From E44-bin89 sp034409565 (GTDB lineage: Bacteria; Chloroflexota; Dehalococcoidia; Dehalococcoidales; RBG-16-60-22), in contig DAOUMS010000008.1 of NCBI GenBank assembly GCA_034409565.1, positions 1-64,000 of the forward strand: DNA of 64,000 nt, written 5' to 3'. Of this stretch, positions 8,901-15,050 are shown piece by piece (position 1 is the stretch's first letter; each line of letters opens with the position of its first letter). A model generated the notes under the pieces. The model was given only the letters and a program-made list of their open reading frames with translations. It was not told the origin of the DNA and ran no database searches. The translations under genes and the position numbers were made by a program.

Positions 8901-9164
8901 GAAGTAGAAAAAGTCACCTACGACGACAATAACCAGCGTATCCGTATCAACAAGACGCAGTACTTTGAGGGTGTACCACCGGAGGTATGGGAATTCCACA
9001 TCGGCGGCTACCAGGTCTGCCAGAAATGGCTCAAAGACCGTAAAGGCAGGACCCTGACCTATGACGAGTTGACTCACTACCAGAAAGTAATTATAGCTCT
9101 TAAAGAAACCATTAGACTGATGACAGAGATAGACGGACTGATACCAAGGTGGCCTATGGAGTAA
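5964..9164 (+). CDS. Single-chain restriction-modification enzyme (type IIG / ISP-like, no helicase)
   Basis: The protein has 1066 residues. Near the N-terminus, D59 (GAPDF) and E73-A-K75 (GYIEAKD) form a PD-(D/E)xK nuclease site. A helical connector follows, then an N6-adenine methyltransferase: YYTPEPVVSYIVRSVD at the cofactor-domain entry, motif I ILDPAVGTATF (D364) and motif IV GNPPY (N486). Residues about 600-1066 should be the target-recognition and specificity part, as in type ISP proteins. No DEAD-type helicase motifs are seen between nuclease and methyltransferase, so translocating ISP activity is unlikely. Cutting and methylation would thus sit in one chain acting on DNA in the cytoplasm. 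Start ATG; the ribosome site is weak (GGGA). The HNH gene overlaps its end. The recognition sequence cannot be predicted. Confidence 0.85.
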   Translation: MEEATKLFNSYIQTLQRKLATGDATEHTHRSALETLVESLVAGITATNEPKHIECGAPDFILRKGSVTVGYIEAKDIGKSLDDIEQGKGPDGERFKRYLNSLTNLILTDYLEFRWYVDGEKRLSARLGSPSRDYKIRRDKDGTQKLSELLANFLSHKAESVGTPRELAQRMARQAHLIRNLIINAFEKEIEGGSLHTQLEAFRDNLIPDLSVEYFADMYAQTIAYGLFAARCTSKKGAYFTRLEAAQNLPRTNPFLRKLFQYIAGYDLDDRISWLVDDLAQVLAQADMEAVLKDFGKHSGREDPVVHFYETFLKEYDEKIREMRGVYYTPEPVVSYIVRSVDHLLKTRFNKPWGLADDKTLILDPAVGTATFLYMVINEIYQTNIGQGQQGLWNNYVAEKLLPRIFGFELLMAPYAVAHLKLGLLLQQTGYEFQSDQRLHIYMTNTLEEAFKKSEQLAGFNEYIVDEANAAAEIKKEKPIMVVLGNPPYSAISANANIRTFIDLKTGKRKRELTWIGELIDGVYDKDDNEIIAGYKHVDGKPLGEKNPKTLQDDYVKFIRFGQWRIENTGQGILAFITNHSYLDNPTFRGMRQSLMRSFTDIFLLDLHGNVKKREVTPDGGKDDNVFDIQQGVAIGIFVKDSNKTGLAKVYHGDLWGARHEKYLTLSEINLSNTDWVELKPTSPFYLFVPRSEELLPEYEGCWKITEMLPINSVGIVTSRDHFVLDFDKIPLSERIAAFRGMDRSDDDVRDSFKLSDIAGWSVSSARKAVRQDDNWQSSLISCLYRPFDSRSIFYHDSVIERSRRAVMRHMLDDNIGFVTTRQVTSLDFNNILCTKNVAEYKCISHDRNSYLFPLYLYPAEGEMQFEGGHRRPNLNPEFINVVSEKLGLEFIEDGKGDLEETFGPEDIFNYAHAVFHSPTYRTRYAEFLKIDFPRLPLTSDRDLFKALVEKGAELVSLHLMESPALNNLITSYPIAGSNEVEKVTYDDNNQRIRINKTQYFEGVPPEVWEFHIGGYQVCQKWLKDRKGRTLTYDELTHYQKVIIALKETIRLMTEIDGLIPRWPME

Positions 9165-9838
9165 CAATAGTCTTGAAGAGAAAAAACACGCGTGATGATT
9201 TCCCTCTTTCAGTGAAAGAACTCCTCGCTAAGCGGGTGGCTTATCGCTGTTCCAACCAAGGATGTCGAAAGGTAACAAGTGGGCCCCAAGAAGACCCGAC
9301 TAGAGCAATAAACATTGGAGTTGCAGCTCATATTACGGCTGCATCACTAGGTGGTCCACGTTTTGACTCTTCCCTGACACAGAAAGAGAGACAGACATTT
9401 GAAAACGGGATCTGGCTTTGTCAATCTTGTGCAAAATTGGTAGACAACGATCCCATACGCTACGGAGTCGATATCCTCCGTAAATGGAAAACACTGGCCG
9501 AGTTGACCACTGCCCGAGAGCTAGAAAACCAGTTGAGTACAACAACTGACCCCGACCAGAAGTTCATAAAGCTGGAAAAACTTATGCCGGATCTAATCAG
9601 CGAGATGCGTAAGGATTTAACCAGTAACCCTCTCAGCCGTGAATTTGTAATTTTGAAAAAATCATGGAGCTACTGGGCAAAGGGCTACGAACTTGTATAT
9701 TATTTTGATGATCATCCCGACCTTGAAAACAAACTGCTCATCCTTCAGAATTATGGTCTTATTCAAGATATCACTTACAACAACATCAAACGTTATATTA
9801 TCACTGAAGAACTTGTGGGCTATCTCACAAGAGAGTAA
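9149..9838 (+). CDS. HNH-endonuclease-family protein
   Basis: The N-terminal half carries an HNH fold with zinc cysteines: C in AYRCSNQGCRK, H in GVAAHITAAS, GGPRFD, then ENGIWLCQSCAKLVDND. This variant (AAHI...GGPR...NGIWLCxxC) recurs in defence-associated nucleases. The C-terminal 90 residues look like a winged helix (LENKLLILQNYGLIQDI) preceded by a helical linker. The GTG at 9149 overlaps the methyltransferase gene by 16 bases. A TTG at 9173 has GGAG 11 bases upstream and would give the family-like start MKRKNTRDDFP, so the true start may be 9173. Co-transcription with the upstream enzyme suggests one defence unit, perhaps a second nuclease acting on DNA that escapes or on modified DNA. 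That role is inference. Confidence 0.75.
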   Translation: MAYGVTIVLKRKNTRDDFPLSVKELLAKRVAYRCSNQGCRKVTSGPQEDPTRAINIGVAAHITAASLGGPRFDSSLTQKERQTFENGIWLCQSCAKLVDNDPIRYGVDILRKWKTLAELTTARELENQLSTTTDPDQKFIKLEKLMPDLISEMRKDLTSNPLSREFVILKKSWSYWAKGYELVYYFDDHPDLENKLLILQNYGLIQDITYNNIKRYIITEELVGYLTRE

Positions 9839-9891
9839 CCTAAGACAGATGATTATTCTGCATCCAGCGCACGCTTAGAACAAGGCTAGGG

Positions 9892-9913
9892 TTTGCTACT
9901 AATTTGCTACTAA
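9892..9913 (+). repeat. Tandem 11-bp direct repeat near the right end of the accessory region
   Basis: TTTGCTACTAA occurs twice without a gap (9892-9902 and 9903-9913) in the 198-base gap between the HNH gene and the betaine transporter. A 7-bp hairpin (AGCTTTG-GAAG-CAAAGCT, 9983-10000) follows. Tandem direct repeats of this size are typical arm-type sites of tyrosine recombinases, and base composition changes here, so this may mark the old end of a mobile element. No matching copy was found at the left end within the window. Confidence 0.4.
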
Positions 9914-10036
9914 ATTCTTACAGACATAGTTGGACATAACGGACATTTACGTATAAAATGGATACTAACGAAACTGAAGTTTAGCTTTGGAAGCAAAGCT
10001 TCGGCAAATCCGGTATGCGCTACATTAAATCTCTAA

Positions 10037-10888
10037 TTATTTTCGTGTGTCCTTTGTTCTGCCGAATGCCTGGCTGATGCGGTCGATGATGATGGCCACA
10101 ATGACAATGGAAAAACCGGCCAGAAAACCCCGGCCCACGTCAAGCCGCTCAATGCCGCGCAGTACTTCCAGGCCGAGGCCCGAGGCACCAATCATTGAGG
10201 CGATTACGACCATCGCCAGCGCCATCATGATTGTCTGGTTCACGCCGGCCATGATGCTGGGGCGCGCCAGCGGCAGCTGAATTTTAAAAAGGAGCTGCGC
10301 CCCGGTGCAGCCGAAGGACTTACCAGCCTCAACGGTCTCGGCAGAAACCTGACGTATGCCCAGATTGGTAAGGCGGATGCTGGGAGGTACGGCATAGATG
10401 AAGGTGGCCACCACGGCAGGGACCTTGCCCAGCCCGAAGAAGAACACCGCCGGGATAAGGTAGACGAAGCTCGGCATGGTCTGCATACCGTCGAGAATGG
10501 GCCGGATGGACGCTTCAAAACGGTCATTCTTGGCGGTGGTGATGCCAAGCGGGATGCCAATTAATACCGAAACGCCGACGGAAGTAACGATTATCGCCAG
10601 CGTGGTCATGGTGTGGTCCCAGAGGCCTATCAAGCCAATGAAGATTAAACCGAGAGCGGTAACCATGGCCACCCAGTGCTTGGCAACCCTCCACGCCAAA
10701 ACGGTGATGGCCAAGATAAGCAGCCACCACGGAATCCACCAGAGAAATCGCTCGATATAAACGAGTGGCATGCGGATGCCGATGGTAATGATATTGAAAA
10801 CTGACGCCAGCGACACCGTCAGCCAATCAACGGCGATATTTATCCATTCTCCCAGCGGCAGGGTGAAAATTTCCGGGAAATCAAACAT
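10037..10888 (-). CDS. proW: Glycine betaine/proline ABC transporter, permease
   Basis: The 283-residue protein resembles ProW/OpuAB: an N-terminal amphipathic stretch (WINIAVDWLTVSLASVF), then about six to seven membrane helices. The binding-protein-dependent permease loop is seen at AVPPSIRLTNLGIRQVSAETVEAGKSFGC, where EA-x3-G-x9-LP (QLLFKIQLPLARPSIMAG) contacts the ATPase. It imports compatible solutes such as glycine betaine across the inner membrane. It is the last gene of a proV-proX-proW operon, 88 bases after proX with a long hairpin in the gap. Length and motifs are complete. The exact substrate (betaine, proline betaine, choline, carnitine) cannot be read from the sequence. Confidence 0.93.
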   Translation of the reverse strand: MFDFPEIFTLPLGEWINIAVDWLTVSLASVFNIITIGIRMPLVYIERFLWWIPWWLLILAITVLAWRVAKHWVAMVTALGLIFIGLIGLWDHTMTTLAIIVTSVGVSVLIGIPLGITTAKNDRFEASIRPILDGMQTMPSFVYLIPAVFFFGLGKVPAVVATFIYAVPPSIRLTNLGIRQVSAETVEAGKSFGCTGAQLLFKIQLPLARPSIMAGVNQTIMMALAMVVIASMIGASGLGLEVLRGIERLDVGRGFLAGFSIVIVAIIIDRISQAFGRTKDTRK

Positions 10889-10918
10889 GGTTTTTAATTC
10901 CTGCTAGCAATTATCAGA

Positions 10919-10962
10919 TACCCCCGCCTCTTTCAAGGCGAGTATGGTGGGGCGGGGGTATG
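10919..10962 (-). promoter_or_regulatory. Long intercistronic hairpin between proX and proW
   Basis: ATACCCCCGCC (10919-10929) pairs perfectly with GGCGGGGGTAT (10952-10962), and flanking ATTATC/GATAAT extends the stem after a small bulge. There is no T-run. Strong hairpins after a binding-protein gene commonly protect its mRNA 3' end and lower expression of the next gene. Confidence 0.65.
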
Positions 10963-10976
10963 ATAATCAACGTCGT

Positions 10977-12011
10977 TTACCCGGCAGTTCCCTGAGGTTC
11001 CACAATGCCCTGCGCTACGGCATCTTTCACCTTGGCAGCCACGTCTGCCGGCACGAAGGAGGCCCAGATGTCTTCCCGCTCTTTGATAGCCCAGATGGCA
11101 GCGTCAAACGGCTCGGCGTCGTTTTCTTCCATAAAGGCCAGGGCCTGGCCCAGGGTCTTCGTGTCCATCTTCCACTTGCCGAACATCTCAACCAGTTCCG
11201 GTGCCTTATCGGGCAGGGTCTTGTGCCCCACGATGAACAACTCGTTGGGAGGGTAGCCACAGCCGTGGTTTTCCTCCCAGACAGCCTCGTCATAGAGTGG
11301 CTCCTCAAGACGCGTCAGGTCCAGCTTGCCGCTAATCCAGGTCGGACCCCACTCGTAGGTCAGATGGGGTTCGCCTTTTTCATAGGCGCCATACAGAGCG
11401 GCGTGTAGGGCCTCGCTACTGCCCGGGCTCTTGAGATTGTAGTATTCGTCCAGCCCGTAGGCATTAACTTGGTCGGCGTTGATTTTCTCGCATTCCCAGC
11501 CAGGTACGCAGTTGATAATCTGACCCTTCCCCGGGTCCTCTGGGTCTTTAAAGAGCTCAATCATTTCCGGCTTTTTCAGGTCTTCTACGCTCTTCAGATC
11601 CGGGGCCATGGGAGCAATGCCGCGGGCGGAGTCACCCTCGACAACGTAGGTGGGCACCACGAAGCAGCTCTGCCAGTTGTCGTCATTAAGGATGCCCAGA
11701 TGCACGATATCACCGGCGGCTATGCCCTCATCATAGGCCTCTTTCTGGTTCTGCATCCAGCCTTCGAGGAAGACGTCAAGTTCCCCGGCGCGGGTTGCCT
11801 GTAGAAGGGCGATTGTTTTACCCCCCACGAGCTCCACCGGATAGCCATAGCCGTGCATAACGATTATCCGGGCAAGTTCTGACTGGAAGTGAGCACTGCC
11901 CCAGTTCAAGTCAGAGATTTTAATGGGTTCTTTTTCCTTCTCGCCGCAGCCTATTAAGACCAGGCTCACAACAATGATGGTCAACAGTAGAAAAGTTACG
12001 ATTTTTTTCAA
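10977..12011 (-). CDS. proX: Glycine betaine ABC transporter, substrate-binding lipoprotein
   Basis: The 344-residue protein begins with a lipoprotein signal: two lysines, a hydrophobic stretch (IVTFLLLTIIVVSLVLIG) and lipobox LIGC, after which the mature protein starts GEKEKEP. The OpuAC fold shows in DLNWGSAHFQSELARIIV, VFLEGWMQNQ and YEWGPTWISG, whose Trp residues would form the aromatic cage for a quaternary amine. The start was set at the TTG of 12011, which has AGGAG eight bases upstream and places the positive charges at the N-terminus; the longer reading from 12044 was rejected. It lies between proV and proW, an unusual order, and captures the solute outside the membrane for delivery to ProW. 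Confidence 0.92.
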   Translation of the reverse strand: MKKIVTFLLLTIIVVSLVLIGCGEKEKEPIKISDLNWGSAHFQSELARIIVMHGYGYPVELVGGKTIALLQATRAGELDVFLEGWMQNQKEAYDEGIAAGDIVHLGILNDDNWQSCFVVPTYVVEGDSARGIAPMAPDLKSVEDLKKPEMIELFKDPEDPGKGQIINCVPGWECEKINADQVNAYGLDEYYNLKSPGSSEALHAALYGAYEKGEPHLTYEWGPTWISGKLDLTRLEEPLYDEAVWEENHGCGYPPNELFIVGHKTLPDKAPELVEMFGKWKMDTKTLGQALAFMEENDAEPFDAAIWAIKEREDIWASFVPADVAAKVKDAVAQGIVEPQGTAG

Positions 12012-12062
12012 TATGTTTTCTCCTTTCTCTTCGGTATTCGTCACCGCTAACGCAGGGTGACG

Positions 12063-13274
12063 TCAAGACTCTCCGTTGCTGGCACCGCTGGATTGCACGG
12101 CTTTCAGCAGCGCCGATCGGGTAAGAATGCCCACCAGACAACGTTTTTCATCCAGTACCGCCACTGGGGCATCACCGTCGGCTACCAGTGGCAGGCACTG
12201 TTCCAGCGGAGTTTCTGGTGAGGTGGTGGGAAATTCCCGGCTGGCAGCTTCCCCGGTTTTTATCGACCCATTTTCTCTGGCGTCCATGGCCTGCTGCCGG
12301 GTAAGAACGCCCTCGCAGGCCCGGTTTGAGTTGACGACAAAGGCAAAGTCAACGCCTTTTTGCTCCATTTCTTCAAGAACGGCGCTTACTGATTTCTCGG
12401 CACTGGTTACCAGTGGCGGCGCCTCCATAATGGTGTTCACCGGAACCACCTTGCCCCGTGGGACGTCCTTGACAAACTCGCGAACATAATCGTCAGCCGG
12501 CTTGGTGACAATCTCTTCCGGCGTACCCAGCTGGACCACGGCGCCATCACGCATGATGGCGATGCGGTCACCGAGATTCAATGCCTCGAGAAGGTCGTGG
12601 GTGATAAAAACCACCGTCTTCTTCACTTTGGCACGCAGGTTGAGGAATTCCTCCTGCATCTGCCGGCGGATTAATGGGTCGAGAGCGCTGAAAGGCTCGT
12701 CCATGAGCAATATCTCCGAGCCAACGGCCAGCGCCCGGGCCAGACCAACCCGTTGCTGCATGCCGCCACTCAATTCCTGAATCCGGGAATTCTCCCAACC
12801 ACCCAATCCAACCAGCTCAATGGCTTTTCGGGCACTTTCCTGGCGCTCTTTCTTGTTGTCCCCACGTACCTCCAAACCAAAGGTGACATTGTCAATAACC
12901 AAGCGATGCGGCAATAGTCCAAAGTGTTGAAATACCATGCTGAACTTGTGGCGGCGCAGTTCCCTCAGTTGGTGGGCATTCATTTCACCGATGTTGGCAC
13001 CCTCTATAAATACGGAACCGCTGGTGGGTTCCATAAGACGATTCAGACACCGTACCAGTGTGGATTTACCGCTTCCGGAAAGTCCCATAACCACAAAAAC
13101 TTCATTTTCCCTGACCTCGAAAGAAACGTCCCGGATAGCGATGACATGGCCCGTCTTTTCCATAACCTCCTGCTTGGAGGCCCCGTTTTCAATCAAGGCA
13201 AGTGCGCCTTCCGGGCGAGGACCAAATATCTTCCACAGATTCTGGCAACGTATCTTATGGTTATTATCAGCCAT
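12063..13274 (-). CDS. proV: Glycine betaine ABC transporter, ATPase with CBS domains
   Basis: The 403-residue protein has Walker A GLSGSGKST, the ABC signature LSGGMQQRVGLARALA and Walker B LLMDEPFSALDP, with an N-terminal extension (LWKIFGPRPEGAL) typical of ProV/OpuAA. Residues about 280-395 form two CBS motifs (MEAPPLVTSAEKSVSAVLEEM and FPTTSPETPLEQCLPLVADG), which in OpuA sense ionic strength or c-di-AMP. It powers betaine uptake at the inner membrane. It is first in the operon. The ATG has no ribosome site close upstream, while a long leader with a small ORF precedes it. Confidence 0.94.
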   Translation of the reverse strand: MADNNHKIRCQNLWKIFGPRPEGALALIENGASKQEVMEKTGHVIAIRDVSFEVRENEVFVVMGLSGSGKSTLVRCLNRLMEPTSGSVFIEGANIGEMNAHQLRELRRHKFSMVFQHFGLLPHRLVIDNVTFGLEVRGDNKKERQESARKAIELVGLGGWENSRIQELSGGMQQRVGLARALAVGSEILLMDEPFSALDPLIRRQMQEEFLNLRAKVKKTVVFITHDLLEALNLGDRIAIMRDGAVVQLGTPEEIVTKPADDYVREFVKDVPRGKVVPVNTIMEAPPLVTSAEKSVSAVLEEMEQKGVDFAFVVNSNRACEGVLTRQQAMDARENGSIKTGEAASREFPTTSPETPLEQCLPLVADGDAPVAVLDEKRCLVGILTRSALLKAVQSSGASNGES

Positions 13275-13361
13275 AACAATATCAAGTTATCTATGCAGGG
13301 AATCAAAAAGCGGGGAAGATTGGCGGGTGAGACCAGTCAGCTGAGTACAATGGGGCCGCTA

Positions 13362-13388
13362 TTACGGCCAGCGATGGTAATTTGGCAT
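13362..13388 (-). promoter_or_regulatory. Possible leader peptide ORF upstream of proV
   Basis: On the minus strand AAGGAGG (13397-13391) lies just before an ATG that opens an eight-codon frame, MPNYHRWP, ending in TAA. The spacing (two bases) is shorter than ideal. It sits in the leader between a candidate promoter and proV, which itself lacks a ribosome site, so it could couple or attenuate proV translation. It could also be a chance purine run. Confidence 0.3.
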
Positions 13389-13448
13389 AACCTCCTTAAA
13401 AGCACCGCTTAGCTACCGATAATGCCTTTCAATCCTAGAAGCTAATGT

Positions 13449-13477
13449 ACTTTATCAGACAAAAAAGGATAAGTCAA
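13449..13477 (-). promoter_or_regulatory. Candidate promoter of proV-proX-proW
   Basis: On the minus strand TTGACT (13477-13472) and TAAAGT (13454-13449) are 17 bases apart. The RNA would start near 13442 and carry a leader of about 170 bases. The rest of the 470-base gap up to the dehydratase gene is A/T-rich and shows no gene. Confidence 0.45.
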
Positions 13478-13730
13478 AAGAAAAAAATTTGCATAAAGCG
13501 ATTTAAATGGGATAATAAACCATTATTTAATTTCTTGGCAAAGTATCAGGAAAAATGCGTCCATATTCTTTAAAATACTCCCTTTTACTCCCACTTTTGC
13601 ACCATTCCATATTCAGTATTAGCACAAAGGGAAATTTTATAAGAGATGGCAAAATTTTCCGCCGGTTGAGTTGTCAATCCGGGTTACTCTGCCGACGGTA
13701 AAAACTCTTCCTTATGGCACCATTTTATTC

Positions 13731-13736
13731 TATAAT
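13731..13736 (+). promoter_or_regulatory. -10 box immediately before the first hotdog gene
   Basis: A consensus TATAAT lies 11 bases before the ATG at 13748, with no ribosome site between them, so the RNA would have a leader of only about five bases. No clear -35 is seen. Confidence 0.4.
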
Positions 13737-13747
13737 TGAGTAACGCC

Positions 13748-14158
13748 ATGGCAGAGAACAGCAAAATAGCATATCAGGATTTGAAAGCCGGCCAGGAGTT
13801 CCCGGCCGCTGCCTTCCAGGTGGACTCCGCAACGGCGTCCGATTACCTGAAGGCAGTCGAGGAGGAAAACGTCATATATCAAGATACGGGACTGGTACCA
13901 CCCATGGCGGTGGCCGCCCTGGCGCTGAAGGCACTAATCAATGCCATCTCCATGCCGCCCGGAACCATACATGTTTCACAGGAGTTTGAATTCTTGGCTG
14001 CGGTGAGCACGCAGGATACAATGACCAGCCATGCCACGGTGAGTCGAATACAGCAGCGAGGCAAGCTACATTTGATAAACGTCGATATCAGTGTTCTTAA
14101 CCAGGAGAACCAGCCGGTACTGGCCGGCAAAACGGGCTTTATTTTGCCCGTGTCGTAG
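13748..14158 (+). CDS. FAS1-type / MaoC-like N-terminal dehydratase (hotdog) protein
   Basis: The 136-residue protein reads like the N-terminal hotdog half of MaoC-type hydratases: VDSATASDYLKAVEEEN, then GLVPPMAVAALALKAL, then TIHVSQEFEFLAAV, a pattern known from mycobacterial HadA/HadC-like and FAS1_DH proteins. It lacks the catalytic D-x4-H motif, which the next gene has, so the two probably form a heterodimeric 3-hydroxyacyl-ACP/CoA dehydratase. The start chosen is ATG 13748; the in-frame TTG at 13736 overlaps the -10 box. It is the first gene of a cluster with a second MaoC protein, an ACP and a ketosynthase, 30 bases apart from the next gene. Confidence 0.75.
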   Translation: MAENSKIAYQDLKAGQEFPAAAFQVDSATASDYLKAVEEENVIYQDTGLVPPMAVAALALKALINAISMPPGTIHVSQEFEFLAAVSTQDTMTSHATVSRIQQRGKLHLINVDISVLNQENQPVLAGKTGFILPVS

Positions 14159-14188
14159 CGCAGTATGGCACAAATATGAGGAAGGGCG

Positions 14189-14623
14189 ATGCCAGCATCG
14201 TTTGAATTGAAAGAAGGCGTGAGCCTGCCGACGGTAAGCAAAAAAGTCGTTCAGGACAACGTCAACCGGTACGCCAAGGCGAGCGGTGATTTCAACCCCA
14301 TTCACATTGACGCCGACTACGCCCGCCAGACCCCTCTGGGCGGGACAGTGGCCCACGGCATGCTCATCCTGGCCTACCTATCCCAGATGATGACCGATGC
14401 CTTCGGGCGCGACTGGCTTTCCGGCGGCAAGCTCAACGTACGCTTCCGGGCACCGGCCCGTCCCGGCGATGTCATCACTGTCAGTGGCAGTGTACGCCGT
14501 GTAGAAAAAGGTGACGGTTACCAGATGGTTGACTGCGAGGTACTCTGCCACAACCAGAATGGCGAACCGGTGATTACCGGCGATGCCAGAGTAAAAATAG
14601 AAAGCAATGAGGCAGGTGGCTGA
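14189..14623 (+). CDS. MaoC-like (R)-specific enoyl hydratase / 3-hydroxyacyl dehydratase
   Basis: The 144-residue single hotdog domain has the hydratase-2 motif GDFNPIHIDADYA, with catalytic Asp and His, then TVAHGMLILAYLSQMM and LNVRFRAPARPGDVITVSG. It interconverts (R)-3-hydroxyacyl and trans-2-enoyl thioesters. Together with the preceding non-catalytic-looking hotdog gene and the downstream ACP and KS, it most likely does the dehydration step of a small chain-building pathway. RBS GGAAGGGCG precedes ATG. An open frame of 26 codons (14608-14688) after it is probably not a gene. Confidence 0.85.
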   Translation: MPASFELKEGVSLPTVSKKVVQDNVNRYAKASGDFNPIHIDADYARQTPLGGTVAHGMLILAYLSQMMTDAFGRDWLSGGKLNVRFRAPARPGDVITVSGSVRRVEKGDGYQMVDCEVLCHNQNGEPVITGDARVKIESNEAGG

Positions 14624-14703
14624 AGTCGCCAGCGACGACTATACTGCCGGAGAGGTCGCGCCAGGTGCCGGCACGGAAACGGAATGAGTTAAAGGAGACC
14701 TAC

Positions 14704-14952
14704 ATGTCAGTCGAGGAAACACTGAAAAAGATTGTCACCAGAATCACACGCAAGCCGGAATCCGCTTTCTCACCCGAGACCACGTTTGAGGAGCTGGATG
14801 CCGACTCGCTTGACATCGTCCAGATGCTGGTGGCACTGGAAGATACCTACGGCATTGAGATACAGGACGAAGACCTGCAAGGCATCAAGAAAATGGGCGA
14901 CTTTGTCGCCTACGTTGAGCGCAAAATAAGCGAAAAAGGGAAACAAGCCTAA
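14704..14952 (+). CDS. acpP: Acyl carrier protein
   Basis: The 82-residue acidic helical protein carries the phosphopantetheine site Ser in DADSLDIVQML and the usual helix III (YGIEIQDEDLQGIKKMGDFV). It carries growing acyl chains as thioesters between cluster enzymes in the cytoplasm. Start ATG 14704 has AAAGGAG seven bases upstream; a longer upstream reading was rejected. It sits between the dehydratase genes and a collapsed fabG followed by a ketosynthase. Whether it is the main ACP or a pathway-specific one is not clear from this window. Confidence 0.95.
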   Translation: MSVEETLKKIVTRITRKPESAFSPETTFEELDADSLDIVQMLVALEDTYGIEIQDEDLQGIKKMGDFVAYVERKISEKGKQA

Positions 14953-14954
14953 TC

Positions 14955-15050
14955 ATGCGCCGTGAAACAGCGCTCAGCGGTAAAGCCGCCCTGATTACCG
15001 GCGGTGGCGTTTTACCGGTGCTGATTATCCCCGGGACCGAGGGGAAATGA
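14955..15050 (+). pseudogene. Remnant of a fabG-like 3-oxoacyl-ACP reductase
   Basis: A 31-codon frame starts two bases after acpP and reads MRRETALSGKAALITGGG, a textbook N-terminus of a short-chain dehydrogenase with its cofactor glycines. It then jumps to VLPVLIIPGTEGK and a TGA that overlaps the ketosynthase start. SDR proteins often end TGxVLPVDGG, so the sequence looks like an internal deletion joining the N-terminal ITGGG to the C-terminal segment. Its place between ACP and KS is where fabG belongs in such clusters. The fusion point is inference; the N-terminal match is clear. Confidence 0.6.

Noticed and set aside
1..10036. Integrase, transposase or replication gene of a mobile element
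   Set aside because: Looked for on both strands; only the clamp-like gene hints at replication, and no recombinase motif was found.
14608..14688. 26-codon frame between the MaoC gene and acpP
   Set aside because: Low-complexity translation, no conserved pattern.
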